From Williamsia herbipolensis (GTDB taxonomy: Bacteria; Actinomycetota; Actinomycetes; Mycobacteriales; Mycobacteriaceae): a DNA stretch of 64,000 bases. The DNA lies in NCBI RefSeq assembly GCF_000964005.1, contig NZ_JXYP01000014.1:1-64000 (forward strand). Reading direction: 5' to 3'. The translations under genes and the position numbers were made by a program. Position 1 is the stretch's first letter, and each line of letters begins with the position of its first letter. Below the pieces are notes generated by a model that was not told the DNA's origin, did not search any database, and saw nothing but the letters and a program-made list of their open reading frames with translations. Positions 28,789-38,788 of the stretch are shown here, in pieces.

Positions 28789-29687
28789 CGGAGTTCGGGG
28801 ACGCTGGTCGCCTGGGTGAGCCAGCGGTCCTGCAGGCGGGTCAGCGTGCCGTCCGAGGTCAGAGCGTCGACCGCGGCCGAGACACAGGGTGTGAGCGCAC
28901 TGCCCTTCGACAGGAGCAGCCCGAAGCGCTCCTGTTCGCCCTTGGTCGGCTGGAACTCCCCGACGATCTTCGCGCCGGTGAGCTCGGCGGAGGTGAGGTA
29001 GTACGCGGTGGGGAGATCGGCGACGATGGCGTCGACCTGTCGGTTCTGCAACGCCTGCCCGGCCTTCGACGTGTCGTCGTACACCAGCGGTGCGGTGGTG
29101 GGGGCGATCTGGTCGATCGCGGTGAGCGAGGTGGTCGCGATCTGCGCACCGAGCTTCGCGCCCTTGAGGTCGGCCAGCGATGTCGCGCCCGCGTACTTCG
29201 AACCCTGCAACGTGATGATGGCCTGTGAGGCCGAGTAGTACGGACTCGAGAAGTCGACGGCCTTCGCCCGCTGGGCGGAGATCGAGAACTGGTTGATGTC
29301 GAAGTCGAAGTTCTTCTTCCCGGGCTGGATGACCTGGTTGAACCCGGCCTTCGTCCAGGTCACCTGGTTCTTGGCGAACCCCAGCTTGTCGGCGACGGCA
29401 TAGGCGACCGCCGACTCGAAGCCCTCACCGTTGGTGGGCGTGTTGTCGACGAACCACGGCGAGTACGCCGGGTCGTCGGTGGCGACGGTCAGGACGCCGG
29501 GTGTGGTCAACGCCAGCGAGCCCGGACGGCAGTCGGCCAGCGACGTCGACGACGACGCAGGCGCCGAGGCATCCGCGGAATCGGATGCGGGGGCACAGGC
29601 GGCGGCCGTGACGGTGAGCGCGAGAACCGCGGCCGAGAGGACGAGCCGAGGCGCCGGGAGGCGGGGAGTGGTGCACGAGATACGCAT
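28785..29687 (-). CDS. Polar amino-acid ABC transporter, substrate-binding lipoprotein
   Basis: The start ATG 29687 gives 300 residues with a signal peptide and lipobox LTVTAAAC near residue 30, then a Ser/Ala linker and a type II (SBP_bac_3) binding domain (GVLTVATDDPAYSPWFVD, then VDFSSPYYSASQAIIT). It captures a polar amino acid outside the membrane; which one is not clear. It is the first gene of the three-gene operon, divergent from the MFS gene with 101 bp between starts. Confidence 0.89.
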   Translation of the reverse strand: MRISCTTPRLPAPRLVLSAAVLALTVTAAACAPASDSADASAPASSSTSLADCRPGSLALTTPGVLTVATDDPAYSPWFVDNTPTNGEGFESAVAYAVADKLGFAKNQVTWTKAGFNQVIQPGKKNFDFDINQFSISAQRAKAVDFSSPYYSASQAIITLQGSKYAGATSLADLKGAKLGAQIATTSLTAIDQIAPTTAPLVYDDTSKAGQALQNRQVDAIVADLPTAYYLTSAELTGAKIVGEFQPTKGEQERFGLLLSKGSALTPCVSAAVDALTSDGTLTRLQDRWLTQATSVPELR

Positions 29688-29788
29688 CCAGAGATCGTAG
29701 AGACGTCCGGCGATTTTGGTGCAGGGGCGCCCATCGTCGACGATCGGGGTATGGCCGCACACCCGAGTCCCCGTCCAGAGCGACACCG

Positions 29789-31000
29789 GTGAAGCAGATC
29801 CCCCGCGGCATCTGGGTCCTGCTCGCGGCGAACGTGGTCATCGCACTGGGCTACGGGCTGATCGCGCCCGCCCTGCCCACCTTCGCGCGCAGCTTCGACG
29901 TGTCGGTGGCCGCGGCGACGGTGATCGTGTCGGCCTTCGCGATGATGCGACTGCTGTTCGCGCCGGCCAGCGGCAAGCTGGTGTCGTGGCTGGGCGAGCG
30001 CCGCATCTATCTCACGGGCCTGCTCATCGTCGCCGCGTCGACCCTCGCGTGCGCCTTCGCCCAGACCTATTGGCAGCTGCTCGTGTTCCGCGGGCTCGGC
30101 GGCATCGGGTCGACGATGTTCAGCGTCTCGGCGCTCGCCCTGCTCATCCGTCTCTCACCGCCCGACATCCGCGGTCGCGTCTCGGGCTTCTTCAGCGGCG
30201 GTTTCCTGCTGGGCAACATCACCGGTCCGCTGATCGGTGCCGGGCTCGTGAGCTACGGGCTGCGCCTGCCGTTCGTGGTCTACGCGATCGCGTTGCTGAT
30301 CGCGTCGGCCGTGGTGGCGACCGCGCTGCGCGACGTGGGGGGCCGACCGGTCGCCGGCAGCGGACCGGTCATCGATCCGATGGGTCTGCGGGAGGCACTG
30401 CGCGACAGGACCTATCGGGCCATCCTCGCCTCGAGCTTCACCCAGGGATTCGCCAGCCAGGGTGTGCGTGTCGCGCTGGTCCCGCTGTACATCGTCTACG
30501 GGCTCGACGAGTCGAGTGCGTGGTCGGGTGTGGTGCTCGCGATCTACGCCGCGGGCAACGTCGCGTCGATCCTGCTGGCGGGGCGGCTCTCCGACCGCTA
30601 CGGCCGCAAACCGATCATGCTGCCGGGTCTGGCGTTGATGTCGGGGGCGACGCTCGTCCTCGGTTTCAGCGGATCACTGTGGGTCGCCGGCGTGCTGAGC
30701 TTCGTCGCGGGCACCGGCTCGGGTCTGTTCGCCCCCACCCACCAGGCGGCACTCGCCGACCTGCTCGCCGCACGCGGACAGGGCGGCACCGCGCTGGCGG
30801 CGTTCCAGATGATCTCCGACGTCGGTGCCGTCAGCGGACCGATCCTCGCCGGCCTGATGGTCGACCACGCCGGTGGCTACGGGCCCGCGTTCGCGCTCAC
30901 CGGTGCGGTCCCGCTGGTGGCCCTGGCGCTGTGGGCCTTCGCGCGGGAGACCGCGCCCGTTCGTGTGGGTATCGCCGCGTCCGAGGCGCACTCGCCCTGA
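29789..31000 (+). CDS. MFS transporter
   Basis: The 403-residue carrier has twelve membrane segments, the exporter-type N-terminus [18 protein letters not shown], and [13 protein letters not shown] in the second half as the loop 8-9 MFS motif. GTG start at 29789. It is 20 nt upstream of arginine deiminase in the same direction. A role in moving arginine, citrulline or ornithine is suggested only by that position, since ArcD antiporters are from another family. Confidence 0.84.
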   Translation: MKQIPRGIWVLLAANVVIALGYGLIAPALPTFARSFDVSVAAATVIVSAFAMMRLLFAPASGKLVSWLGERRIYLTGLLIVAASTLACAFAQTYWQLLVFRGLGGIGSTMFSVSALALLIRLSPPDIRGRVSGFFSGGFLLGNITGPLIGAGLVSYGLRLPFVVYAIALLIASAVVATALRDVGGRPVAGSGPVIDPMGLREALRDRTYRAILASSFTQGFASQGVRVALVPLYIVYGLDESSAWSGVVLAIYAAGNVASILLAGRLSDRYGRKPIMLPGLALMSGATLVLGFSGSLWVAGVLSFVAGTGSGLFAPTHQAALADLLAARGQGGTALAAFQMISDVGAVSGPILAGLMVDHAGGYGPAFALTGAVPLVALALWAFARETAPVRVGIAASEAHSP

Positions 31001-31020
31001 ACGAGCACTACCGTGATCCC

Positions 31021-32259
31021 ATGGAGAACGCGGATCCCCGGGGACATGCGCTGGGTTCCGATTCGGAGGTGGGCAGACTCCGGACGGTGATGCTGCACCG
31101 CCCCGGTGACGAACTGCGCCGCCTCACCCCGCGCAACAGCGACCAACTGCTGTTCGACGGACTGCCGTGGGTCGACCGGGCCCAGGAGGAGCACGACGGG
31201 TTCGCCGAGGTGCTGCGCGAACGCGGGGTCGAGGTGTTGCTTCTCGGCGACCTCCTGGTCGAGACGATCGAGCGCAGCGGCGCCGCCCGCATGCAGGGGA
31301 TCGCCGCCGCGGTCAGCGCGCGCAGGCTCGGACACCACCTGGCCCAGGAACTCACCGGACACCTGCGGACACTGGCCCCGCGTGACCTCGCGTCGGTGTT
31401 GACCGCCGGGATGACCTTCGACGAACTCCCGGAGAGCCCGGCGGCGGCGCGGTCGTCGCTGGTGCGGCGGATGCACCACGGCGTCGAGTTCGCCATCGAC
31501 CCGCTGCCGAATCTGCTGTTCACCAGGGACAGTTCGTTCTGGATCGGCGCGCGGTTCGCCATCACCAGTCTCGCGTTGCCCGCCCGCAGCCGCGAGACCT
31601 CGCTGACCGACCTCATCTACGCCCACCATCCCCGTTTCCGGGGAGCCCGTCGCGCCTACGAATCGCACAGCGCGCCGGTCGAGGGTGGCGACGTGCTGCT
31701 GCTCGCGCCCGGTGTCGTGGCCGTCGGGGTGGGGGAGCGCACCACCCCGGCCGGGGCGGAGGCGTTGGCGCGCAGCCTCTTCGACGACGAACTCGCGCAC
31801 ACGGTGCTCGCGGTGCCGATCGAGCAGCGGCGGGCGTCGATGCACCTCGACACCGTCTGCACCATGGTCGACGTCGACGCCGTCGTGATGTACCCCGCCA
31901 TCCAGGACACGTTGTCGGCCTTCACCATCCGGCGCACCGGCGGACGCGGCGAGCACCCCAGCGTCACCGGGCCCGCGCCCTTCGTCACCGCCGCGGCCGA
32001 GGCCATGGCCATCGAGAAGCTGCGCGTGATCGACACCGGACTCGACGCGGTGACCGCCGAACGCGAACAGTGGGACGACGGCAACAACACCCTCGCGGTC
32101 TCACCGGGTGTCGTCGTCGCCTACGACCGCAACGTCGAGACCAACCGGCGCCTGCGCGATTCCGGGATCGAGGTGCTCACCATCAGCGGCAGCGAACTCG
32201 GTTCGGGGCGTGGCGGTCCGCGGTGCATGTCGTGTCCGGTCGCCCGGGATCCGTTGTGA
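31021..32259 (+). CDS. arcA: Arginine deiminase
   Basis: The 412-residue enzyme converts arginine to citrulline and ammonia. Guanidino-modifying enzyme motifs are intact: [12 protein letters not shown] near residue 162, EGGDVLLL near 221, [10 protein letters not shown] near 280 (catalytic His) and the C-terminal [11 protein letters not shown] with the nucleophile Cys near residue 403. No carbamate kinase or ornithine carbamoyltransferase is adjacent, so a full arginine-fermentation operon is not present here. It is followed after 19 nt by a YtrA-type regulator. Confidence 0.92.
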   Translation: MENADPRGHALGSDSEVGRLRTVMLHRPGDELRRLTPRNSDQLLFDGLPWVDRAQEEHDGFAEVLRERGVEVLLLGDLLVETIERSGAARMQGIAAAVSARRLGHHLAQELTGHLRTLAPRDLASVLTAGMTFDELPESPAAARSSLVRRMHHGVEFAIDPLPNLLFTRDSSFWIGARFAITSLALPARSRETSLTDLIYAHHPRFRGARRAYESHSAPVEGGDVLLLAPGVVAVGVGERTTPAGAEALARSLFDDELAHTVLAVPIEQRRASMHLDTVCTMVDVDAVVMYPAIQDTLSAFTIRRTGGRGEHPSVTGPAPFVTAAAEAMAIEKLRVIDTGLDAVTAEREQWDDGNNTLAVSPGVVVAYDRNVETNRRLRDSGIEVLTISGSELGSGRGGPRCMSCPVARDPL

Positions 32260-32278
32260 CCGCAAGGGAAACGGCCCG

Positions 32279-32638
32279 ATGAAGATCACGATCGATCCGG
32301 GGTCGGCGGTTGCACCCTACGAGCAGGTGCGGATGCGGATCATCGAACTCGTCGGCTCGGGGGACCTGCTGGTGGGCACCCGCCTCCCCACGGTGCGCGC
32401 CCTGGCCGATCAGCTCTCGATCGCGCCGAACACCGTCGCGCGGGCCTACCGCGAGCTCGAGTCGGCGGGGGTCATCGAGACACGAGGGCGCAACGGATCC
32501 TTCATCCGGGCGCGGTCGGACTCCGCGACGCAGCGTGCCCAACGTCTCACCGTCTCCCACGTCGCGGCCCTGCGTGCGCTCGGCGTCGACGACGCGGCGA
32601 TCGCATCGATGCTGCGCACAGCTCTGGACACCGACTGA
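32279..32638 (+). CDS. GntR regulator, YtrA subfamily
   Basis: The 119-residue protein has a GntR winged helix (PYEQVRMRIIELVGSGDLLV to ESAGVIETRGRNGSFI, about residues 13-77) and only a short helical C-terminal part, the YtrA layout. YtrA proteins typically autoregulate the operon they sit in, often with a transporter. Here that would be MFS-arcA-gntR. The start ATG 32279 follows AAGGGAAA. Confidence 0.88.
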   Translation: MKITIDPGSAVAPYEQVRMRIIELVGSGDLLVGTRLPTVRALADQLSIAPNTVARAYRELESAGVIETRGRNGSFIRARSDSATQRAQRLTVSHVAALRALGVDDAAIASMLRTALDTD

Positions 32639-32750
32639 TCGGGCCGTCCGCGCATACCCGAACGTGACCACGGCACCCCCGGTGTTACGGGTGGGTGTCC
32701 ATTTCCGCGGTTCGTTTGTCCGAACTGCCGCCGTGCTGCGACAGTGAGTT

Positions 32751-34496
32751 ATGGCTGTTTCGACCGGTATGCACTCTCCCGACGCCCACGGCGACGTCTC
32801 ACCGACGGCGACCCACCCCGCATCGACGCAGGTGGCGCCCGATCCCCACGCCGGTGACGGCGGACGGATGAGGGTCGACTTCGTGGTCTTCGGGGTGACC
32901 GCGGCGCTGGTCGTGGCGTTCCTGGTGTGGGGCATCGTGGACAAGACGAGCCTCAAGGACGTCACCCGCACCATCCTCGACTGGATCACCGACAACCTCG
33001 GCTGGATGTTCATCCTCTCGGCCACCGGGTTCGTGCTGTTCGCGATCTTCCTGGCGGCCAGCAAGTACGGGAAGATCCCCCTCGGCCGCGACGGTGAGAA
33101 GCCCGAGTTCCGCACCGTCAGTTGGATCGCGATGATGTTCAGCGCCGGCATGGGCATCGGCCTGATGTTCTACGGCGCCTACGAGCCGCTCACCCACTTC
33201 AGCACCGCGCCCCCCGGGACCGAGGGGCAGAACGTGGGTGTCGCCATGGCCACCACCATGTTCCACTGGGGCTTCCACCCCTGGGCGATGTACGCCGTCG
33301 TCGGACTCGCGATCGCCTACAGCACGTACCGATGCGGCCGCGGCCAGCTCATGAGCGCGGTGTTCGCGCCCCTGCTCGGCCACCGCGCGAACGGGTGGGG
33401 CGGCAAGGTCATCGACATCCTCGCGATCTTCGCGACCCTGTTCGGCACCGTCGCCTCGCTGGGCCTGGGTGCGGCACAGATCGGTTCGGGCTTCGAGGAG
33501 CTCAACTGGGCGGGCGAGAGCGGAAAGCTGTTGCTGGTCGGCATCATCGCGGTCCTGACCGCGGCGTTCGTGGCCTCCGCGGTCTCCGGTGTCGCCAAGG
33601 GCATCCAATGGCTGTCGAACATCAACATGGTGCTCGCGATCGTGCTGGCGCTGTTCATCTTCGTCGTCGGTCCGACCGTGTTCATCCTCAACGTCATCCC
33701 CACCTCGCTGGGCAGCTACGCCCGTGAGATCACCGCTGACGCCGCGCGCACCAGCGCCAACACCGACGCCGCCGGACAACAGTGGCTGTCGGACTGGACG
33801 ATCTTCTACTGGGCCTGGTGGGTGTCCTGGACGCCGTTCGTGGGCATGTTCCTGGCCAAGATCAGCCGGGGTCGCACCATCCGCCAGTTCGTGGTGGGCG
33901 TCATGGTGGTGCCGTCGACGGTGTCGCTGGTGTGGTTCGCGATCTTCGGTGGCACGGCCATCAGTCAGCAGATGAACGGAAAGGGACTGGCGGACAGCCC
34001 GAACGAGGAGTCGCAGCTGTTCGACATGCTCGGCAACCTCCCGTGGGCGGGTATCGCCTCGGTCCTCGTCATGGTCCTCGTCGCGATCTTCTTCGTCTCC
34101 GGCGCAGACTCGGCGTCGCTGGTGATGGCGACGCTGTCCGAACGCGGACGCGCCGAACCCTCCAAGGGCGTCACCGTGTTCTGGGGTGTGCTCACCGGCG
34201 CCGTTGCCGCACTGCTGCTCTGGGTGAGCGGCGACGACGCGCTGCAGGGCATCAAGACGATGGCCATCATCGCGGCGCTGCCGTTCGTGATCGTGATGAT
34301 CGTGATGTGCGTGTCGCTCTACAAGGACCTGCGCCGCGATCCGCTGATCCTGGCCGAGAAGCACCGCAGCGACGGACTCGAGGACAAGCTGCGCGTCCAC
34401 GCCAACACGATCGCCGCGACCGACGACACCAACGACGTGTTGCCGTCGGACGATCTGCCCGTGGACACCTCGCTTGTGCGCGAGGAGAAGGTCTGA
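32751..34496 (+). CDS. BCCT-family betaine/carnitine/choline transporter
   Basis: The 581-residue secondary transporter has twelve membrane segments. The glycine-rich substrate/Na+ segment is FSAGMGIGLMFYGAYEPLTH near residues 130-149. The BCCT signature is FYWAWWVSWTPFVGMFLAKI near 350-369, with the aromatic Trp box. The C-terminal tail is charged, as in osmosensing members. It would import glycine betaine or related solutes. It is directly upstream of an OpuC-type importer for the same class of compounds. Confidence 0.92.
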   Translation: MAVSTGMHSPDAHGDVSPTATHPASTQVAPDPHAGDGGRMRVDFVVFGVTAALVVAFLVWGIVDKTSLKDVTRTILDWITDNLGWMFILSATGFVLFAIFLAASKYGKIPLGRDGEKPEFRTVSWIAMMFSAGMGIGLMFYGAYEPLTHFSTAPPGTEGQNVGVAMATTMFHWGFHPWAMYAVVGLAIAYSTYRCGRGQLMSAVFAPLLGHRANGWGGKVIDILAIFATLFGTVASLGLGAAQIGSGFEELNWAGESGKLLLVGIIAVLTAAFVASAVSGVAKGIQWLSNINMVLAIVLALFIFVVGPTVFILNVIPTSLGSYAREITADAARTSANTDAAGQQWLSDWTIFYWAWWVSWTPFVGMFLAKISRGRTIRQFVVGVMVVPSTVSLVWFAIFGGTAISQQMNGKGLADSPNEESQLFDMLGNLPWAGIASVLVMVLVAIFFVSGADSASLVMATLSERGRAEPSKGVTVFWGVLTGAVAALLLWVSGDDALQGIKTMAIIAALPFVIVMIVMCVSLYKDLRRDPLILAEKHRSDGLEDKLRVHANTIAATDDTNDVLPSDDLPVDTSLVREEKV

Positions 34497-34512
34497 CGTT
34501 ATACGGTCGGTA

Positions 34513-34533
34513 GGTTCCCATCTTCTGGGAGCC
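34513..34533 (+). terminator. Hairpin between BCCT and OpuC genes
   Basis: GGTTCCCA TCTTC TGGGAGCC forms an 8-bp stem (one G-U pair) with a 5-nt loop, 17 nt after the BCCT stop. No U-run follows. It may be a terminator, attenuator or processing site. TATACG at 34500-34505 just before it resembles a -10 for the downstream operon. Confidence 0.35.
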
Positions 34534-34560
34534 GGAGACCGACAGTGACGAAGGACGACC

Positions 34561-35658
34561 ATGATCGAGTTCGAGCGGGTCTCGAAGACGTATCCCGACG
34601 GGACGGTCGCGGTCGACGGTCTCGATCTGACCGCCCCGAACGGTGAGATCACGGTCCTGGTCGGGCCGTCGGGATGTGGCAAGACCACGACGATGCGGAT
34701 GGTCAACCGACTGATCGACCCGACCGAGGGTCGCATCACCCTCGACGGCACCGACACCGCGTCGATCGACGCCGTCACGCTGCGCCGCCGCATCGGGTAC
34801 GTCATCCAGAACGCCGGGCTGTTCCCGCACCGCACCGTGGTCGACAACGTCGCCGCGCTGCCGCGCCTGCTCGGCGACGGCAAGAAGCAGACCCGTGCCG
34901 CGGCGATGGACCTGCTCGAGCGCGTCGGGCTCGACGCGACGTTCGCCAAGCGGTATCCGTGGCAGCTCTCCGGCGGACAGCAACAGCGGGTCGGTGTTGC
35001 GCGAGCGCTCGCGACCGACCCGCCGTTCCTGCTGATGGACGAGCCCTTCAGTGCCGTCGACCCCATCGTGCGGGCGCAGCTGCAGGACGAGTTCCTGCGC
35101 CTGCAGGCCGACATCTCGAAGACGATCATCCTGGTCACCCACGACATCGACGAGGCGCTCAAACTCGGCGACCGTGTCGCGGTGCTCCGTCAGGGCGGCC
35201 GGCTGGCCCAGGTCGCCACACCGGCCGAGCTCCTCGAGGCGCCGGCCGATGCGTTCGTCGCCGACTTCGTCGGCAGCACACGGGGATACCGCTCACTCGG
35301 CTTCCGGTTCGGTGACGACGAGCTCATCCCGCAGACCGAGCCGACGGTCACCCTCGGCGAACCCGTCGGTGAGATCGACGGCCGTTGGGCCCTGGCCGTC
35401 GGTGCCGAGGGCCGGCCGGTCGGGTGGGTCGACGCCTCGGCGGTCGGGACCCGCGCGGTGGAGTCGGACGACATCAACCTCGCCGGCACGGTCGCGCGCG
35501 CCGACAGTCCGCTGCGCGAACTGCTCAACTCGGCGCTGTCGAGTCCGGCGGGCCGCTGCGTGATCGTCGACGACGACGGTGTTCTCGTCGGTTCGGTGAC
35601 CGACACCGATGTGCTGGCGGCGATCCGCCGGGCGCGGGCGAGCGAGGGTGCGGCGTGA
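34561..35658 (+). CDS. opuCA: Glycine betaine/choline ABC transporter ATPase with CBS domain
   Basis: The 365-residue protein has Walker A GPSGCGKTTTM near residue 37, signature LSGGQQQRVGVARAL near 138, Walker B FLLMDEPFSAVDP and a D-loop His. A C-terminal region near 310-355 (GRCVIVDDDGVLVGSVTDTD) is a CBS motif; CBS pairs in OpuA/OpuC ATPases sense ionic strength or c-di-AMP. Only one clear CBS half is visible. First gene of a four-gene operon. Confidence 0.9.
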   Translation: MIEFERVSKTYPDGTVAVDGLDLTAPNGEITVLVGPSGCGKTTTMRMVNRLIDPTEGRITLDGTDTASIDAVTLRRRIGYVIQNAGLFPHRTVVDNVAALPRLLGDGKKQTRAAAMDLLERVGLDATFAKRYPWQLSGGQQQRVGVARALATDPPFLLMDEPFSAVDPIVRAQLQDEFLRLQADISKTIILVTHDIDEALKLGDRVAVLRQGGRLAQVATPAELLEAPADAFVADFVGSTRGYRSLGFRFGDDELIPQTEPTVTLGEPVGEIDGRWALAVGAEGRPVGWVDASAVGTRAVESDDINLAGTVARADSPLRELLNSALSSPAGRCVIVDDDGVLVGSVTDTDVLAAIRRARASEGAA

Positions 35659-36311
35659 GCAAGATCCTCGACTGGGTCGGCGACAACTACGGGCTCGTGT
35701 GGTCGCTGACGGTCAGCCACATCTGGCTGACGCTGATACCCACCGCCATCGGTCTGCTCATCGCACTACCGCTGGGCTGGTGGGCGTATCGCTCGCGCCG
35801 GAGCTACACCCCGATCGTCGGTGTCGCGGGCCTGTTCTACACGATCCCGTCGCTGGCGCTGTTCATCTTCCTACCGCCGGTCATCGGTACAAAGATCCTC
35901 GATCCCATCAATGTCGTTCTGGCGCTGACGATCTACACCGTGGCGTTGCTCGTGCGCGTCGTCGCCGACGGACTGGCGTCGGTGCCCGTGGAGACCGTCC
36001 TCGCCGCGCGCGCCATGGGGTACCGGACGTGGCAGATCCTGTTCCTGGTGGAGCTGCCGGTCGCGGTGCCCGTGATCAGCGCCGGACTCCGGGTCGCGGT
36101 GGTGTCGAACGTGTCGATCGTGACCCTTGCCGCGCTGCTCGGCATCTCGCAGCTCGGGTCGTTGTTCACCCAGGGTCTCCAGCTGCAGCTCTACGGCCCG
36201 CTGGTGTCGGGCGTGGTGATGTGTGTGGTCCTCGCGGTGATCTTCGACGTGGCGATCCAGATCGCGAACCGCATCGCCACGCCGTGGCGTGAACGGGTCG
36301 TGACCTCGTGA
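35655..36311 (+). CDS. opuCB: Glycine betaine/choline ABC transporter permease
   Basis: GTG 35655 overlaps the ATPase stop by 4 nt. The 218-residue ProW/OpuC-type permease has about five membrane segments and the EAA loop ETVLAARAMGYRTWQILFLV near residues 111-130. FYTIPSLALFIFLPPVIG is typical of the family. It pairs with the second permease at 36308. Confidence 0.9.
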   Translation: MSKILDWVGDNYGLVWSLTVSHIWLTLIPTAIGLLIALPLGWWAYRSRRSYTPIVGVAGLFYTIPSLALFIFLPPVIGTKILDPINVVLALTIYTVALLVRVVADGLASVPVETVLAARAMGYRTWQILFLVELPVAVPVISAGLRVAVVSNVSIVTLAALLGISQLGSLFTQGLQLQLYGPLVSGVVMCVVLAVIFDVAIQIANRIATPWRERVVTS

Positions 36312-37042
36312 ACGTGCCGGGCTGGTTCGCCGACAGCTCTCACTGGACCGGACCCGACGGTGTGCCGGCCCAGATCGGCCACCACCTCGTCTACACCCTG
36401 CTCGCACTGGGCATCTCGCTCGTGATCGCCGTGCCGCTGGGGATGTTCGTCGGCTACACCGGTCGGGGCGGAGGACTCGTGGTGGGTTCGGCCAACGCCC
36501 TGCGCGCGCTCCCGACCCTCGGTGCACTGGTGCTGCTGTTCCTGCTCATCTCCTCGAGTGTCAGCGGGCAGGCGGTCTACCTGATCCCGACGACCGCCGT
36601 GCTCGTGTTGCTCGGGGTGCCACCGATTCTCGCCGGCACCTACGCCGGCATCCAGAACGCCGACTCGGGAGCGGTGGGCGCCGCGCGGGCGATGGGCTAC
36701 ACCCGCGCCCAGATCCTGATGCGCGTCCAGTTGCCGTGCGCGCTGCCGCTGATGCTGTCCGGGATCCGCAGCGCGACACTCCAGATCGTCTCGACCGCCA
36801 CCGTCGCGGCCTACGTCGGGCTGCAGGGCCTCGGTCGGTTCATCCTCGACGGGCGCGCCGAGGCCGATTTCACGAAGATGACCGCAGGCGCCCTCCTCGT
36901 CGCGGTTCTCGCGATAGCGTTCGAGGTGTTGTTCGCCCTGCTCGGTCGATTCACGATCTCGCCCGGTCTGCGACGTTCCGAGGCCTCGGCGACCCGTTCA
37001 CGCCCCTCGCCGGCGATCCCGGTGGCGGCGCCGGGCACGTGA
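36308..37042 (+). CDS. opuCD: Glycine betaine/choline ABC transporter permease
   Basis: GTG 36308 overlaps the first permease stop by 4 nt. The 244-residue protein has about five membrane segments, ALRALPTLGALVLLFLLISS near residue 63 and the EAA loop AVGAARAMGYTRAQILMRVQ near 118-137. The C-terminal 25 residues are polar and Pro-rich. It forms the heterodimeric channel with the 35655 product. Confidence 0.9.
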   Translation: MNVPGWFADSSHWTGPDGVPAQIGHHLVYTLLALGISLVIAVPLGMFVGYTGRGGGLVVGSANALRALPTLGALVLLFLLISSSVSGQAVYLIPTTAVLVLLGVPPILAGTYAGIQNADSGAVGAARAMGYTRAQILMRVQLPCALPLMLSGIRSATLQIVSTATVAAYVGLQGLGRFILDGRAEADFTKMTAGALLVAVLAIAFEVLFALLGRFTISPGLRRSEASATRSRPSPAIPVAAPGT

Positions 37043-37106
37043 ACCCTCGCCCCGCGCACCCACCCCACAGTCGTCCACCCCAGCGTCACCACATCGAGGA
37101 GAACCC

Positions 37107-38015
37107 ATGAAGAAGACCACCCTGGTCGCGGCCGCCATCGCCGCCGCGACCGTCATGACCGTCTCGGCCTGTGGTGGCGACCCGCTCAACAGCAGCACCG
37201 ACCAGTCGGGTTCGTCGGGTTCCCAGATCATCATCGGCTCCGCCGATTTCACCGAGAGCCAGCTCGTCGGTGAGATCTACGCCCAGGCCCTGCAATCCAA
37301 GGGTGTCGCGGTGAAGACCCAGTTCAACATCGGCAGCCGCGAGGTGTACTTCACGGCGCTGAAGGACTCGTCGATCGACCTCGTGCCCGAGTACACCGGC
37401 GCGCTGCTGAAGTACCTGGACGAGAAGTCGACGGCGTCGACCCCGCAGGCGGTGGACGCCGAGCTCACCCAGAAGCTGCCCGAGGGCATCGTGGGCCTGA
37501 CCCCCTCGCCCGCCGAGGACAAGGACGCGATCTGCGTCACCCAGGACACCGCCTCGAAGTACAAGCTCGCGAAGGTCTCCGATCTGGCGCCGGTCGCAGG
37601 AGAACTGGCGTTGGGCGCCGCTCCGGAGTTCAAGACCCGCGTGCAGGGTGTGGTCGGCCTGAAGGACGTCTACGGCGTCACCTTCAAGAGCTTCGTACCG
37701 CTCGACGCCGGCGGCACGCTGACGATGAACGCGCTCACCAGCGGACAGGTGCAGGCGGCCAACCTCTTCACCACCGACCCGGGTATCGCCAAGAACAAGC
37801 TGGTCGCCCTCACCGACGACAAGTCGCTCTTCTCGGCGCAGAACGTGTTGCCCGTCATCAAGAAGTCGAAGCAGACCGACACCGTGACGACCACGTTGAA
37901 CGCGGTGTCGGCGAAGCTGACCACCGCCGATCTGATCACCTTGAACGGACAGGCCGCCGACGGCACCAAGCCCGCCGACATCGCCAAGCAGTGGTTGGCG
38001 GCGCACCCCGTCTGA
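37107..38015 (+). CDS. opuCC: Glycine betaine/choline-binding lipoprotein
   Basis: The 302-residue OpuAC/ProX-type binding protein has a signal peptide with lipobox TVSAC at residues 18-22, then IIIGSADFTESQLVGEIYAQ, DLVPEYTGALLKYL (aromatic-cage region) and a second lobe ending KPADIAKQWLAAHPV. It delivers betaine, choline or carnitine to the permeases. Start ATG 37107 follows GAGGAGAA. Last gene of the operon. Confidence 0.9.
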   Translation: MKKTTLVAAAIAAATVMTVSACGGDPLNSSTDQSGSSGSQIIIGSADFTESQLVGEIYAQALQSKGVAVKTQFNIGSREVYFTALKDSSIDLVPEYTGALLKYLDEKSTASTPQAVDAELTQKLPEGIVGLTPSPAEDKDAICVTQDTASKYKLAKVSDLAPVAGELALGAAPEFKTRVQGVVGLKDVYGVTFKSFVPLDAGGTLTMNALTSGQVQAANLFTTDPGIAKNKLVALTDDKSLFSAQNVLPVIKKSKQTDTVTTTLNAVSAKLTTADLITLNGQAADGTKPADIAKQWLAAHPV

Positions 38016-38098
38016 CGGAGGAGACGCGGTCGTTCTCCGCGCGAACGATGTGTGGTACTTTTCGGTACCGGACATTCGCGACAGTTGGAGACCACGTG

Positions 38099-38689
38099 AT
38101 GCCACGCATCGGCCGTACCGCCCTGATCAGCCGCCGCGGCCTGACCGCCGCGATCGCGACCCTCGCCGCCACGGCGGGGGTCGTGGTCGGTGTCGCGCCC
38201 GGCGCCGCCGCGCCCACCACCGGCTCGGCGGCGTTGCTGCCCCCGAACACCGTGCTGTCGCCGCCGTCGCTGCTCAACGCGCCGTATGTCGACATCCTCG
38301 CCGCCACCGTCGACTACCGACCGGCGTTGGGGCGGGTGTCGGCCACCGTGTTCCTCCGGGGCGTGCCCACCCCGGCGGCGCTCGGCGGTCCCGCCTACAG
38401 CATCACCCTGCGTGGCCCGGTCATCGGACGGGGCGCGTCGATCGGTGCCGGCGTGGTCGGCGTGCCGGCGCGCGGTTCGCTCGCGGTGGACCGCACCGGG
38501 TCGGGGCAGGACACCGTCGTCCCCGCCCGGATCTCCTACAACGGTGCGTCGGTCGTCGTCACCGCCACCGACGACCGCCTCGCGAACCTGCCTCTCACCG
38601 CGTTCGATGTCACCGCGACCAGCGCGGGCAACGGGACGGTCACCAGCCCGCTCGGCGTCGACAGGGTGTCCGGCCGACTCGGCGGCTGA
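38099..38689 (+). CDS. Secreted protein of unknown family (tandem paralogue 1)
   Basis: The 196-residue product has a signal peptide with twin-arginine-like SRRGLTA and ends near GAAAPTT (residue 41). The mature part is beta-rich, with no cysteines, membrane segments or recognised domain. It shares a pattern with the next gene: VDYRPALGRVSATVFLRG against VDYDRAVGRLDITIVVRT, and TDDRLANLPLTAFDVTAT against TDNRLKNLPLRYFDVQTS. Start ATG 38099; an upstream frame exists but codes poorly. Function unknown. Confidence 0.7.
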   Translation: MPRIGRTALISRRGLTAAIATLAATAGVVVGVAPGAAAPTTGSAALLPPNTVLSPPSLLNAPYVDILAATVDYRPALGRVSATVFLRGVPTPAALGGPAYSITLRGPVIGRGASIGAGVVGVPARGSLAVDRTGSGQDTVVPARISYNGASVVVTATDDRLANLPLTAFDVTATSAGNGTVTSPLGVDRVSGRLGG

Positions 38690-38788
38690 GCGGCCGCCGG
38701 ACGGGTCCGCGTGATGTCGTTCGGCGGGGGCGTGCGAACTGCAATACTTCTCCGGACACGTCCGTTCGGAATCGCCTCAGGGGTCTGT

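Noticed and set aside
32799-35162. 787-codon minus-strand open frame
   Set aside because: Antisense to the BCCT and OpuCA genes; no recognisable motif, rich in His/Arg/Asp.
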